DNA from: an uncultured Alphaproteobacteria bacterium
GTDB lineage: Bacteria > Pseudomonadota > Alphaproteobacteria > Paracaedibacterales > CAIULA01
NCBI GenBank assembly: GCA_903899945.1
Contig: CAIULA010000034.1
Span: forward strand, 124,001 to 188,000
Direction of reading: 5' to 3'
Length of the DNA: 64,000 nt
In this document: in pieces, positions 17,347 to 27,325 of the stretch
Layout: the number at the start of each line of letters is the position of its first letter
Numbering within the stretch: the first letter of the stretch is position 1
Translations under genes and position numbers: made by a program
The notes under the pieces: generated by a model
What the model was told of the DNA's origin: nothing
The model's input: the letters and a program-made list of their open reading frames with translations, nothing else
The model's database searches: none

Positions 17347-19846
17347 TGACAATCCTATTGGGTATCACGATGACACGTTTGGGTTTTTGACCTTCAAGAA
17401 TGGTAATAACGTGCGGCAAAGATAAAGCTTTCTCTTCTATGACTTGCTGAGGCGTATTGGGTGCTGTCATAAAGGAGCCTCTTAATTTACCATTTACCTG
17501 CACAGCAATTGTGATTTCGTCAACAGCAGCAAGTGCTTTATCAATTTCGGGCCATTTTTGTTTTAGCAGGATCTGGCCAGGATAGAGCTTATCCCACAAC
17601 TCATGACACAAATGCGGAGTTATGGGGGCAAGGGTTTTAATCAAGATTGTTAATGCTTCTTTCAACGCAGCCTTTGAGCTTGATTTTGTGTTCTCTTCGA
17701 TTAAACGAGCTAGTTCGCGGCTAAAAGCTAATGCTTTGTTAAAGGCATTGCGTTCATAGGCATCATTAAGCTTTTCAAGATACTGATGGGCTTTTTTCTT
17801 TAAGGATTCATCTGTATTTTCGTTTTTCTCTAAAAATGGCAGGGTTTCATCAACAATGCGCCATATCCGGTTCACATAGCGCCAAGAACCATCTAAGGCC
17901 TCGGTATTCCAATCAAAATCACGATCAGGCGGAGTATCTGACAGAACGAAAAGCCTGGCAACATCAGCTCCATAGGTATCGATAATTTGCTGTGGGTCAA
18001 CGGAGTTCTTTTTCGATTTGCTCATTTTCTCAGAACGACCGGTACTAACAGGCGCATTTGTTTCAATGTGAACAAGATTTCCTTTACCGTCCTTTTCTAC
18101 CTCATGCGGATAAAGCCACTGGCCTTTATCGTCTTGGTAGGTTTCGTGACAAACCATTCCTTGGGTTAAAAGGTTTGTAAAAGGTTCGTCAAAATTAAGA
18201 TAATCCAGGTCACGCAAAACTTTGGTGAAAAACCGCGAATATAAAAGGTGCAAAACCGCGTGTTCAACGCCGCCCACATACCAATCAACCGGCATCCATT
18301 CATTGCAAACTTTTTTGTCAATGGGTTCATCGCTATGCGGACAGCAATACCTTAAGAAATACCAGGATGATTCAAAAAACGTATCCAACGTGTCGGTTTC
18401 CCTTAGGGCTGATTTTCCGCATTTCGGGCAATCCACATGTTTCCAAGTTGGGTGATGATCAAGCGGATTTCCTGGTTTTTCAAAGGTAACATCATCCGGT
18501 AAAATCACAGGCAGTTGGTCATCTGGAACAGGAACGGTACCACATGAATCACAGTGGATGAAAGGAATCGGACAGCCCCAAAAACGTTGTCTTGAAACAG
18601 ACCAATCTCTGAGGCGATAAGAGATTCGCCTTTCTCCTTTTTTTAATTTTTCGAGTTCTTGAACCGCTCTTTCAAAGCCTTGATGTCGATCTAGGCCATC
18701 TAAGAAATAAGAGTTAATAAGCTTACCTTCGCCCATATAAGGCAATTTTTCAGTCGTTTCAACAACCTGTTTGATAGGAAGATTGTATTTTGTTGCAAAT
18801 TCATGGTCGCGTTCATCATGACCAGGGCAACCGAAGATAGCGCCTGTTCCGTATTCCATTAAAACAAAATTTGCGACATAAACAGGGATTTGGATAGTAG
18901 CATCAAAGGGGTGACTGACAAAAAGGCCTGTGTTGAATCCTTTCTTCTCGGCAGTGCTAATGGCTTCTTCGGTTGTGGCCATTTTTTGGCATTCCTCGAT
19001 AAAGGCTGCAAGTGCTGGATTATTTTTTGCCACCCTTTCAGAAACAGGATGCGTTGGCGCAATGGCACAAAACGCAGCGCCATAAAGTGTTTCAGGGCAG
19101 GTTGTAAAGATTTCGATGGTTTCACCTTGATCCGCTATTTGGAAATGAATCAGGGTACCTTCTGATCTACCGATCCAATTTTCCTGCATTTTGACAACTT
19201 TTTCAGGCCAAGTATTTTCAATCTTTTTCAAATCATCTAACAATTCCTGGGCGTAAGCTGTGATCTTAACCGACCATTGATTGAGTTTTCGTTTTTCAAC
19301 CGTAGCGCCTGACCGCCAGCCCTTGCCATTGACCACTTGTTCATTAGCAAGAACAGTATTTTCAACCGGATCCCAGTTGACCCAGGATTCTTTGCGGTAA
19401 ATAAGGCCCTTGTTATAAAAATCTAGAAATAGCTTTTGTTCATGTCCATAATAATCCGGATGACAGGTCGCAACCTCGCGGTCCCAGTCATAAGAAAAGC
19501 CTAATCGATCAAGCTGCTTTCGCATATCAGCAATGTTCTGGATGGTCCAAGTTTTAGGGTGCGTTTTGTTTTGCATAGCCGCATTTTCTGCCGGCAAACC
19601 AAAGGCATCCCAGCCCATTGGGTGCAGAACCCTAAAGCCAAGCGCTGTTTTAAAGCGTGCAATTGCATCGCCAATGGCATAATTGCGCACGTGTCCCATG
19701 TGCAGACGCCCTGATGGGTATGGCAGCATTTCAAGAACGTAACACTTAGGCTCAGGGCCTGTGTCTGTTACTTTGTATGAATTGTTGTCCTGCCAATATT
19801 TTTGCCATTTGGCTTCGATGCTGCGAAAAGGATAGGGCGTACTCAT
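17333..19846 (-). CDS. leuS: Leucyl-tRNA synthetase
   Basis: Class Ia synthetase charging tRNA-Leu. HIGH-type motif [17 protein letters not shown] (about 44-60), CP1 editing domain ([12 protein letters not shown], with the specificity Asp in [10 protein letters not shown]), zinc-binding [10 protein letters not shown] and CPKCGKSA, and [12 protein letters not shown] near 620. The frame is open from a GTG at 19879; the ATG at 19846 starts the conserved [17 protein letters not shown] and was chosen (837 residues). Overlaps lptE by 14 bases. Confidence 0.97.
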   Translation of the reverse strand: MSTPYPFRSIEAKWQKYWQDNNSYKVTDTGPEPKCYVLEMLPYPSGRLHMGHVRNYAIGDAIARFKTALGFRVLHPMGWDAFGLPAENAAMQNKTHPKTWTIQNIADMRKQLDRLGFSYDWDREVATCHPDYYGHEQKLFLDFYNKGLIYRKESWVNWDPVENTVLANEQVVNGKGWRSGATVEKRKLNQWSVKITAYAQELLDDLKKIENTWPEKVVKMQENWIGRSEGTLIHFQIADQGETIEIFTTCPETLYGAAFCAIAPTHPVSERVAKNNPALAAFIEECQKMATTEEAISTAEKKGFNTGLFVSHPFDATIQIPVYVANFVLMEYGTGAIFGCPGHDERDHEFATKYNLPIKQVVETTEKLPYMGEGKLINSYFLDGLDRHQGFERAVQELEKLKKGERRISYRLRDWSVSRQRFWGCPIPFIHCDSCGTVPVPDDQLPVILPDDVTFEKPGNPLDHHPTWKHVDCPKCGKSALRETDTLDTFFESSWYFLRYCCPHSDEPIDKKVCNEWMPVDWYVGGVEHAVLHLLYSRFFTKVLRDLDYLNFDEPFTNLLTQGMVCHETYQDDKGQWLYPHEVEKDGKGNLVHIETNAPVSTGRSEKMSKSKKNSVDPQQIIDTYGADVARLFVLSDTPPDRDFDWNTEALDGSWRYVNRIWRIVDETLPFLEKNENTDESLKKKAHQYLEKLNDAYERNAFNKALAFSRELARLIEENTKSSSKAALKEALTILIKTLAPITPHLCHELWDKLYPGQILLKQKWPEIDKALAAVDEITIAVQVNGKLRGSFMTAPNTPQQVIEEKALSLPHVITILEGQKPKRVIVIPNRIVNVVI

Positions 19847-20009
19847 GTGAATTTTTTCTGATTTTATTAAATGAAACACGTCACATCTTAAAAGAACTAG
19901 CCGCCAGGATCAAGTCAGGGTTTTTGGCGAAGGTTATTAATAAGAATTTAATGAAAAAAGATTGCTCTAATTAATTGGAGATTATTGATTTGATGGAAAG
20001 GTGCCATTT

Positions 20010-21446
20010 GTGAAGGTGAAATCTAACAGTTATAAAAATATTTTTGCGACAATTCTTGCTATTTTTTTTCTTTCAAAGTGTATTGGTGATGTATTTGCGA
20101 TGGAAGGTGCAGCTGAAGTTTTGACTGAGGGATATCTTGCAGAAAGTCGTAGTGGAAGACTACCATTTGATAAATTTCTTTCTCATGCGTGGGTGAAAGA
20201 TTATGTAAAAGATTTGTTTGAACGATTTGAATTGCTGGGCATAGATCTATCAGAATTACCGGAAAACTTTTTTGAATACCAAAGTGAAGAGGATCCTTTT
20301 TCAAATATTAAAGGTGGTTTTGAAACCTGGAGTGCAGCAGATAGTTCTTATAAAACTTTTAGTAAAGTTGATAACCCTCATATTCTTAGAAACAGATATC
20401 CTTTAGTTCAATTTTTGCCTAATCTTGAGCATATTTTAGCTAATGTGGTTCATCAAGAAAATCAAGAAAAAGCAACAAGGGGAGGCTCGTTACCAAAAGC
20501 CTTAGAACCCTCTTTTCTTAACGTAAAAGGAACTTTAATGCGTTTAAGAAATGATATAGAAATTGCTTCTCTCTGGCTTAATAAAACAACAGAAGAGCTG
20601 CCATCAGATTTTAAAGCAGCTGAAGCCCTAATTTTACCTCATGTTGGTCGAATATTTTTTGTTATAAAAAAGGGGGGTGTGCGAGAGATATCTTATATTG
20701 CGAGCGGTTCAGTCATTAACATTCATGGGCATAACACTATTTTGACCTGTCGTCATTTTGGGACAATCGAGAACGATGTAGATCTAGAAATATATTTTAT
20801 TCCCCATACAGAATTAAGCCCTGAAGATCTCCTACCTAATAATAAAATGGAAGACAGTAGTGATAAAATAAATTGGGAAAGTTACGCAGATTATAAAGTA
20901 ACCCATTTATTTTTACATAATGGCCCAGAAATGGATTCGGTTGTTACTTTTAAAGATGGCGAAAAGAGAGAAATAAAGGAAAACTCTAAGATGCTTTTGG
21001 ATTCTGTTGGAGTACGAAACTTAAAAGAGTTAAAAGATATGCCGGATAATAGTGATATTGCATTAATGCAAATTACGAATCCTGCACTTCTTGGAGAAGG
21101 AGCTAGCTTTATTCCTAGAGCCGATTTAGATTTTGATGATCCTAGTATATGGGCCGCTGGCTATCCTGGAGGCGGTTTATCAGGGCATAGTTTTGCTTTG
21201 GTTAATTCTACGCAGCGTCCTTTATATAATGAAATAATAAATAAAGCCGATCCAAAACTTGGCAATCCTAATTGGCATTATAAAATTTCTAGTTTTCCTG
21301 TTGTTCATGGCATGAGTGGAGGCCCTATTTTCTTTAATGAGGGCGGTACTATTCATATAGTTGGTGTTTTACAAGGCCTTGATAAGGGATCATGTGGTGC
21401 ATTGTGTGCTTTTATTACTGGGGAGGATCTTGCAATCTCTGCATAA
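20010..21446 (+). CDS. Exported trypsin-like serine protease
   Basis: Signal peptide (IFATILAIFFLSKCIGDVFA), a helical N-terminal domain of about 190 residues without a recognised family, then a chymotrypsin-fold protease. The triad can be read as His in HNTILTCRHFG, Asp in DNSDIALMQI and Ser in VHGMSGGPIFF (GxSGGP). GSVINIHGHNTILTC resembles the 'GSG.ii...iLTa.H' entry of the fold. GTG at 20010 was preferred to GTG at 20001 because GGAAAGG lies 9 bases ahead of the former and touches the latter. Likely periplasmic or secreted. Substrate unknown; a secreted virulence-type role is possible but not shown. A small exported protein follows 49 bases later. Confidence 0.78.
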   Translation: MKVKSNSYKNIFATILAIFFLSKCIGDVFAMEGAAEVLTEGYLAESRSGRLPFDKFLSHAWVKDYVKDLFERFELLGIDLSELPENFFEYQSEEDPFSNIKGGFETWSAADSSYKTFSKVDNPHILRNRYPLVQFLPNLEHILANVVHQENQEKATRGGSLPKALEPSFLNVKGTLMRLRNDIEIASLWLNKTTEELPSDFKAAEALILPHVGRIFFVIKKGGVREISYIASGSVINIHGHNTILTCRHFGTIENDVDLEIYFIPHTELSPEDLLPNNKMEDSSDKINWESYADYKVTHLFLHNGPEMDSVVTFKDGEKREIKENSKMLLDSVGVRNLKELKDMPDNSDIALMQITNPALLGEGASFIPRADLDFDDPSIWAAGYPGGGLSGHSFALVNSTQRPLYNEIINKADPKLGNPNWHYKISSFPVVHGMSGGPIFFNEGGTIHIVGVLQGLDKGSCGALCAFITGEDLAISA

Positions 21447-21495
21447 AAGAGTTATATGATTAGAAAATTATTTCAAGAAGACGGATATATAAAAT

Positions 21496-21987
21496 ATGAA
21501 AAATTCAAGAATAGGATTAATACTGTATCTTTTAGTAACTGTGTTTGTTTATGCAAGCACATCAATAGCTAGTGTTGCCGTAATGTCTGATACAGAAGAG
21601 GAAAGACATGGAAAAGGCGTTCCTAGATTACCAGCTGCTGACCTTGTAATAGAAGGTACTGCTAGCCCAACACATCATGCAAAGACTAAAAGACCACCAG
21701 TTTCTCATAAAACAGAAGCGGATCAAATATCCGAATTAGCTAGTCATTATCAAAGCCAAGGAATGACAATGATAGCCGCTCAGGTTAAAGCTATGAAAGA
21801 AGTTAAAGCGTCTAAAGAGACTCTTCTTGAAAAAGAACTTAGAGAATTAGGTTGTGTACAATGGGGGGAAATTAAAGAGCTTACCAGAGGTATAGTTGAT
21901 GAAGTGAAGCACTTTTATAACCCTACTCGGGGACTTTTCATTTTAAAGCCAGGACTTCACATTATATATGAAGATGAAGTTTCCTAG
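21496..21987 (+). CDS. Small exported protein of unknown function, downstream of the protease
   Basis: 163 residues with a signal peptide (IGLILYLLVTVFVYASTSIA). The mature protein has a polar, low-complexity start (SDTEEERHGKGVPRLP), then a helical segment (QISELASHYQSQGMTMIAAQ through KEVKASKETLLEKELRELG) and ends in a short beta-like part (GLFILKPGLHIIYEDE). No family recognised. It lies 49 bases after the protease gene on the same strand, so it may be its substrate, partner or inhibitor; this is inference from position only. A strong hairpin follows. Confidence 0.65.
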   Translation: MKNSRIGLILYLLVTVFVYASTSIASVAVMSDTEEERHGKGVPRLPAADLVIEGTASPTHHAKTKRPPVSHKTEADQISELASHYQSQGMTMIAAQVKAMKEVKASKETLLEKELRELGCVQWGEIKELTRGIVDEVKHFYNPTRGLFILKPGLHIIYEDEVS

Positions 21988-22003
21988 CAAAACCTGATTT
22001 TGA

Positions 22004-22774
22004 TTATTTCACCATATGCCTTCCTAAAAACCCCTCTATCAAACTAAGCAGATAAAGAGGGGTTTCTTGCATTGGGTAATGGCCTGAATTGGCAATCACG
22101 GTAAGCTCAGCATTTGGATACCATTTTAAAAAGGTTTCTCTCATAACGGGTTCACTATAGCCTTCTGCGTCATGGCCGCCTGTAATGACCAAAAAGGGTG
22201 TCTTAAGGCCTTTGATTTGATCTGCAAAGTTGGTTTGGGAAAACATATGTAAGTAAGCGGCGCGCGCCTGTGGGATGGACGTTCTTCTCCATTCTTTAAC
22301 CTTATAATCAGCAAAGCGCATCGGCAGTTTTCCGCTCGTCATAAAACCAATAATTTGGCCGGCACTTTGATCGTTATTAACCGCGGCGTCTTCTAAGAAA
22401 GCTAAGATTTCCTCCGGGGCAGGGGACCCGCAGGCTGGAACGGGGGTAATGGCGATGACGCTTTTAACGCGGTCTTCGGCCTCAAGGGCAATGCGCTGAG
22501 CGATCATCCCGCTCATCGAATGGCCAACTACATGAAATTTGTCCCATTTTAGATGATTAACAAGGGCGATGGCATCTCCAGTCGGTTCTTCCACAGAACA
22601 TTCCCCTTGAATAGATTTGGATTTTCCGTACCCTCTTAGGTCCATAAATACATAAGTAAAAAGGGTCGTGTCTAAAAAGGGAATAAGTGTGTCATAACTG
22701 GTGCTATCTGAAAACCAATCATGCATCACCAAAACTTTATTAAAACCCGTGCCGTATGTTTTATGACCGATCAT
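22004..22774 (-). CDS. Alpha/beta hydrolase
   Basis: 256-residue alpha/beta-hydrolase fold protein. Nucleophile elbow FHVVGHSMSGMIAQ (Ser about 93), oxyanion region LVMHDWFSDSTSYDTLIPFL, acid in VITGGHDAEGYS and catalytic His in VIANSGHYPMQETP. Substrate cannot be inferred; esterases, haloperoxidase-like enzymes and C-C hydrolases all share this pattern. It lies 25 bases after the DUF3501 gene on the same strand. Its last codons carry a bidirectional terminator hairpin. Confidence 0.88.
   Translation of the reverse strand: MIGHKTYGTGFNKVLVMHDWFSDSTSYDTLIPFLDTTLFTYVFMDLRGYGKSKSIQGECSVEEPTGDAIALVNHLKWDKFHVVGHSMSGMIAQRIALEAEDRVKSVIAITPVPACGSPAPEEILAFLEDAAVNNDQSAGQIIGFMTSGKLPMRFADYKVKEWRRTSIPQARAAYLHMFSQTNFADQIKGLKTPFLVITGGHDAEGYSEPVMRETFLKWYPNAELTVIANSGHYPMQETPLYLLSLIEGFLGRHMVK
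22028..22065 (+). terminator. Hairpin serving the plus-strand secreted pair, inside the hydrolase 3' end
   Basis: Perfect 10-bp inverted repeat AAACCCCTCT/AGAGGGGTTT (22028-22037, 22056-22065) with an 18-base loop, 41 bases past the stop of the exported protein gene. It lies wholly within the last codons of the convergent hydrolase gene, so the same bases encode protein on one strand and probably terminate transcription on the other. Confidence 0.5.
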
Positions 22775-22799
22775 TTAAATACCTCTTAAATAATTTTGA

Positions 22800-23408
22800 T
22801 TAACGAAAAAATAGTAAGTCCCTGCTTAAGGCCTGACGCGTTTCTTCGGACAAAAGCGACTTATGAGCATAATGAGGGTGCTTTATCTCAAGAATAATAT
22901 CCTGTTCTGGTTGAATAAATTTGTGGATTTGATTCTTATCCAGCAAAAAATGAAGGAAATGAACGGATGATGTTTTTCCGGTTTTATCGGTTCTTTCGAT
23001 ATCAGCCTCGGCTTTTGCATTAATTTTACAATTTTCAAATTTTAGAAAAATAGTCTCTTCAATCCCGGTCAACTGTGACAGAACTTTTTTTCGCCTTTCC
23101 GGATCATCAATTTCAATCATCATCGTTGCAACCAATTGATGGCTTTGATCTGGATAGCCATGGGGAATCAGAGATGCGTATGCTCTTAGTTCATCTTCGA
23201 TTTGTTCCTGGCCGCCTTGTTCGGTTCTAAGCATTTCGTGAATTTGCCACCAAATCGTGTCATAACTTTCAAAATAAAAAGTAATGTCAGGGCCAACCGA
23301 AACTCTTCGATGTTTTTTAATTTCTATGATTTCTTTTTGTTTTTTTTGGCGGATCTCTAAAAATTTATCAAGGGGCAGAATATCTTCTTTTGTAATTGGG
23401 GGGCGCAT
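22800..23408 (-). CDS. DUF3501 family protein
   Basis: 202 residues matching the conserved DUF3501 pattern: ITKEDILPLDKFLEIRQKKQ near the start, RRVSVGPDITFYFESYDTIW, YASLIPHGYPDQSHQLVATM and FLLDKNQIHKF. Cytoplasmic, function unknown; the family often neighbours rubrerythrin or Fe-S genes, but not here. It is first in a two-gene unit with the alpha/beta hydrolase and divergent from thrS. Confidence 0.87.
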   Translation of the reverse strand: MRPPITKEDILPLDKFLEIRQKKQKEIIEIKKHRRVSVGPDITFYFESYDTIWWQIHEMLRTEQGGQEQIEDELRAYASLIPHGYPDQSHQLVATMMIEIDDPERRKKVLSQLTGIEETIFLKFENCKINAKAEADIERTDKTGKTSSVHFLHFLLDKNQIHKFIQPEQDIILEIKHPHYAHKSLLSEETRQALSRDLLFFR

Positions 23409-23510
23409 TCAAATGCCTTTTTAATTTTTAAGAAATGATTGAAATGAGAGTAGTGTTGATGGCAATGTAAATCAATCAATTTATGGTCCTTAAAATGAAG
23501 AGTCATCGTT

Positions 23511-25424
23511 ATGTTTAGTGTCTTTCTAAAAGACGGCAGTCAGCGTCAATATGATCACCCCGTTAACGGCGAAGATGTTGCGAAGTCAATTTCTCCAAGA
23601 CTTGCCAAAGAGGCCGTTGTTATCAGAGTTAATGGAGATTTGTGGGATCTAACGCGCATTCTTCCTGAAAATGCTACGATTGAAATTGTAACTCGTCAGG
23701 ATGCCGATGGCCTTGAGGTTATTCGCCATGATACAGCGCACGTGATTGCCGCTGCGGTAAAAGAGCTTTATCCGGAAACGCAAATCACAATTGGTCCTGC
23801 CATTGAAAATGGTTTTTATTATGACTTTTTTAGAGAAACTCATTTTACACTGGATGATTTTGAAAAAATCGAAAACCGCATGCGCGAAATTGTCAAGCGC
23901 GATGAGAAATTCATTCGTGAAGAATGGAAAAGAGAAGATGCGATCGAATTTTTTAAAAAAGCAGGCGAGTATTTTAAGGCTGAGCTGATAGAATCCATTC
24001 CCCCAGGTGAGATTATAACCCTTTATCGCCAGGGGAATTTTATTGACCTCTGCCGCGGGCCACATTTGCCATCAACGGCACGCATTGGAACAGCATTTAA
24101 GTTGATGAAGTTAGCGGGCGCTTATTGGCGCGGGGATCACCGTAATCCTATGCTGCAGCGCATTTATGGAACAGCCTGGGCAACGGAACAACAACTTAAA
24201 GATTACCTAACTCAATTAGAGGAAGCTGAAAAGCGCGATCATAGGCGCCTTGGCTCTGAGTTAAATCTTTTCCACATTCAAGAAGAGGCCCCAGGTAGTG
24301 TGTTTTGGCACCCAAAGGGATGGTCCATTTATAGAAACCTTGAAAGCTATGTTCGTGCTCGTCTTGATCGAACCGGCTATGTTGAAGTAAAGACTCCTCA
24401 GATTGTTGATCGCAGCCTTTGGGAGGCTTCAGGACACTGGGAAAAATTTAGAGACGGCATGTTTACGGTGGAATCTGAAGATAAAACTTTGGCGATAAAG
24501 CCGATGAATTGTCCTTGTCATGTACAGATTTTTAAACAAGGTATGAAAAGCTATCGGGATCTTCCCTTGCGTATGGCTGAATTTGGATCTTGCCATCGCA
24601 ACGAACCGTCGGGGTCCCTTCATGGATTAATGCGCGTTCGGGCCTTTACGCAAGACGATGCACACATATTCTGCACGCCAGAGCAAATCGTTTCTGAAAC
24701 CAAAGCCTTTTGCGATCTATTGCAGGGAATCTATAAGGATTTTGGCTTTACGGATATTAGGGTTAAATTTTCTGATCGTCCTGAAAAGCGTGCAGGTGCT
24801 GATGAAGTGTGGGATCTAGCAGAGAAATCCCTGATAGAGGCAGCGACAGCAGCAGGGCTTGACTATATTTTAAATCCTGGAGAGGGAGCGTTTTATGGTC
24901 CTAAGCTTGAGTTTGTTTTAAAAGACACAATCGGCCGTGATTGGCAGTGTGGAACTTTGCAGGTTGACTTTGTTTTGCCTGAACGCCTTGATGCCAATTA
25001 CATTGGCGAAGACGGAAAAAGGCACCGTCCTGTTATGCTCCACCGGGCGGTTTTAGGCTCTTTTGAACGATTTATTGGCGTTCTGATTGAACATTATGCG
25101 GGTAAATTTCCCCTTTGGCTTTCGCCTGTTCAAGCTATTGTTGCAAGTATTACGGACGAGGCTAGCCCGTATGCTGAAGAATTGTGTAATCAGCTGAAAT
25201 TACAGGGGATTAGGGCTGAGGTCGATACGAGGAATGAAAAAATCAGTTACAAGATCAGAGAGCATTCTTTACAAAAAGTCCCTTATATTTTGGTTGTTGG
25301 TAAACGTGAGGCTGAAGAAGGCACTGTTGCTGTCCGCCGTCTTGGCGGGGAAAATCAACAAGTGATGAGTAAAGAGGCAATTTTTGAGCAGTTGATAGAA
25401 GAGGGAAAAATGCCCGCTTTATAA
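23511..25424 (+). CDS. thrS: Threonyl-tRNA synthetase
   Basis: Class II synthetase for tRNA-Thr. TGS domain (1-62), second additional domain with [16 protein letters not shown], motif 2 area [19 protein letters not shown], the zinc Cys in [13 protein letters not shown] and motif 3 [18 protein letters not shown], then an anticodon-binding domain ([20 protein letters not shown]). 637 residues is normal. Monocistronic by spacing; 99 bases separate it from the next gene. Confidence 0.98.
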   Translation: MFSVFLKDGSQRQYDHPVNGEDVAKSISPRLAKEAVVIRVNGDLWDLTRILPENATIEIVTRQDADGLEVIRHDTAHVIAAAVKELYPETQITIGPAIENGFYYDFFRETHFTLDDFEKIENRMREIVKRDEKFIREEWKREDAIEFFKKAGEYFKAELIESIPPGEIITLYRQGNFIDLCRGPHLPSTARIGTAFKLMKLAGAYWRGDHRNPMLQRIYGTAWATEQQLKDYLTQLEEAEKRDHRRLGSELNLFHIQEEAPGSVFWHPKGWSIYRNLESYVRARLDRTGYVEVKTPQIVDRSLWEASGHWEKFRDGMFTVESEDKTLAIKPMNCPCHVQIFKQGMKSYRDLPLRMAEFGSCHRNEPSGSLHGLMRVRAFTQDDAHIFCTPEQIVSETKAFCDLLQGIYKDFGFTDIRVKFSDRPEKRAGADEVWDLAEKSLIEAATAAGLDYILNPGEGAFYGPKLEFVLKDTIGRDWQCGTLQVDFVLPERLDANYIGEDGKRHRPVMLHRAVLGSFERFIGVLIEHYAGKFPLWLSPVQAIVASITDEASPYAEELCNQLKLQGIRAEVDTRNEKISYKIREHSLQKVPYILVVGKREAEEGTVAVRRLGGENQQVMSKEAIFEQLIEEGKMPAL

Positions 25425-25523
25425 GTGCTTTGGGAGGGATAGTGAAAATAGGCTATTCTTCCTTTATATTTTTTTGTCATCTCTCTATAATAATTTTATT
25501 GCGTTGTTTTTAAGAGTTGCGTG

Positions 25524-26294
25524 ATGCCTCCTTATCTTACATCCTCTTTGCTAGAAGAAATCCCTTACTTACGGCATGGTTTTTTTACGCGTGCTGGGGG
25601 AGAAAGCTCTGGTTTTTACGCAACCCTTAATACGGGGTTTGAAAAGGGGGATGATCCCCTAACCGTTTATGAAAATCGCCGCAGAATTTGTAAAATTTTT
25701 GACTTAACTCCTGAAGATTTGGGTCTTGTGCGACAAGAACACACCGATGTGGTCTATGCCATTACAAAGCCATTTCCCAAAGAAGCTATTCCTGTAGGGG
25801 ATGCGCTGATTACAACAACCCCAAATCTTTTGATTGGGGTGCAAACAGCTGATTGTGTGCCAATCCTGCTTGCAGATAAAACGTCTCCTTTGGTAGCTGC
25901 TGTACATTCTGGCTGGCGCGGGGCTGTTGGTGGAGTTATTGCAAAGACAGTTCATGCAATGATAGATAAGGGCTCAAAAGCTGATAATATAGTGGCGGCT
26001 TTAGGACCCTGTATCTGGCAAGAATCCTATGAGGTTAGCCAAGAGTTTTTTGATAACTTAAAAGGAAGTAAACAATTCTTTCAACCTGGAAAAAGACCCA
26101 ATCATTACCAATTTGATTTGCCAGGATATGTGATGAGCCGTCTTCAGGAGGCTGGGATTACAAAAATTGCTCCCTCAATAGCCAACACATTTGCAGATGA
26201 AGAGAACTTTTTTAGCTTTCGCCGAAAAACCCTGACAAAGGCGAAGAGCTTTGGTAATCAGATTTCCGTTATCTGTATTAAACAGGCTTTATGA
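25524..26294 (+). CDS. pgeF: YfiH/PgeF family laccase-domain protein
   Basis: Multicopper-laccase-like domain protein (DUF152). Members have been described as polyphenol oxidases, purine nucleoside phosphorylases and a peptidoglycan editing factor. Metal-ligand motifs are present: RQEHTDVVY, QTADCVPILLAD, AAVHSGWRGAVGGV and GPCIWQESYEV. ATG at 25524 was chosen over the GTG immediately before it (256 residues). It overlaps prs by 4 bases (ATGA). Confidence 0.9.
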   Translation: MPPYLTSSLLEEIPYLRHGFFTRAGGESSGFYATLNTGFEKGDDPLTVYENRRRICKIFDLTPEDLGLVRQEHTDVVYAITKPFPKEAIPVGDALITTTPNLLIGVQTADCVPILLADKTSPLVAAVHSGWRGAVGGVIAKTVHAMIDKGSKADNIVAALGPCIWQESYEVSQEFFDNLKGSKQFFQPGKRPNHYQFDLPGYVMSRLQEAGITKIAPSIANTFADEENFFSFRRKTLTKAKSFGNQISVICIKQAL

Positions 26295-27151
26295 AATTTA
26301 TAACGGGATCTAGTCATTACCGTTTATCAGAAAAGATTGCTGCTAAGCTTTTTCTTTCTTTAGACAAGCCGAGTGTCAAATATTTTAAAGACCACGAAAT
26401 TTCAGTTCAAATTGACGCTTCTATTGCAGGAGAAGATGTCTGTATCTTGCAATCTTTATCTTATCCCATCAATGACCACTTGATTGAATTGTTAATCTTG
26501 GTCAATGAGACAAAGAAAAAGGCTAAAGAGGTTACAGTAATCCTTCCTTATTTTGGTTACGGAAGATCCTTTTCTAGTTCAGCGCTTATTGCAAGACTTT
26601 TAGAAACCGCCGGTGTTGACCGTATAATAACCATCGGGCTTCATAGTCCCGAGATTGAAACATTTTTTAAAATTCCTATTAAAAACCTTGGTGTTACTCA
26701 TCTATTTGGCCTAGATATTAAAAATCGTTATAAAAATGATTTGCCGGTTATTGTATCCCCTGATAAGGGCGGAGAAAAAAGAGCGCGCAAGTTAGCAGAT
26801 TATCTAAAAACAGACTGTGTTTTTCTTCATAAAGAGCGTCACATGGATGGTGGAGTAAAGATTAAAAGAATCACCGGAGATGCTAAGGAGAGATGCTGCA
26901 TTATTGTGGATGACATTGTTGATTCAGCGGAGACATTAACATGTACGGCCAAGGTTCTAAAAGAGGTAGGAGCTTCATCTATCGAGGCATACGTTATTCA
27001 CGCTGTACTTAGTGAAGGTTCTATTGAAAAATTGGAACAGTCGAATGTAAGCTCTTTAACAGTTACGGACACAATCAACCAACGATTGACTGAGAAAATC
27101 CGAGTTTTAGGAGTGTCTGAGATTCTAGCAAAAGCTATAAAACCAGAGTAA
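26291..27151 (+). CDS. Ribose-phosphate pyrophosphokinase-like protein (divergent)
   Basis: Makes PRPP from ribose 5-phosphate and ATP, or is a non-canonical homologue. The two-domain phosphoribosyltransferase fold is visible: FKDHEISVQI, ILPYFGYGRS, VSPDKGGEKRARKLAD and the PRPP loop CCIIVDDIVDSAETLTCTAK. At 286 residues it is shorter than typical Prs (about 310). The ATP-site segment normally reading FGYARQDRK is FGYGRSFSS here, so activity as a standard Prs is uncertain. It starts within the stop of pgeF (ATGA), implying coupled translation. A tRNA-Leu gene lies convergent 6 bases later. Confidence 0.75.
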   Translation: MKFITGSSHYRLSEKIAAKLFLSLDKPSVKYFKDHEISVQIDASIAGEDVCILQSLSYPINDHLIELLILVNETKKKAKEVTVILPYFGYGRSFSSSALIARLLETAGVDRIITIGLHSPEIETFFKIPIKNLGVTHLFGLDIKNRYKNDLPVIVSPDKGGEKRARKLADYLKTDCVFLHKERHMDGGVKIKRITGDAKERCCIIVDDIVDSAETLTCTAKVLKEVGASSIEAYVIHAVLSEGSIEKLEQSNVSSLTVTDTINQRLTEKIRVLGVSEILAKAIKPE

Positions 27152-27157
27152 AAGTTA

Positions 27158-27244
27158 TGGTGCCCTCGGGGAGACTCGAACTCCCACATCTTTGCAGATA
27201 GTAGATTTTGAGTCTACCGCGTCTACCAATTCCGCCACAAGGGC
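27158..27244 (-). tRNA. tRNA-Leu (anticodon CAA)
   Basis: 87 nt including an encoded CCA (27158-27160 complement). Acceptor stem GCCCTTG pairs with CGAGGGC over 7 bp, with an A discriminator. D arm TGGCGGAATTGGTAGACGCG is characteristic of tRNA-Leu, the anticodon loop reads CTCAAAA (CAA, for UUG), a long class II variable arm follows, and the T arm is GGGAGTTCGAGTCTCCC. Confidence 0.95.
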
Positions 27245-27325
27245 CCATTAACTCTCTACATCATAGCGATTGTAACTAAGGCGTCAACAGAAAAATTAGC
27301 CTAAGGCTTTGATTACTTAAAAAAA

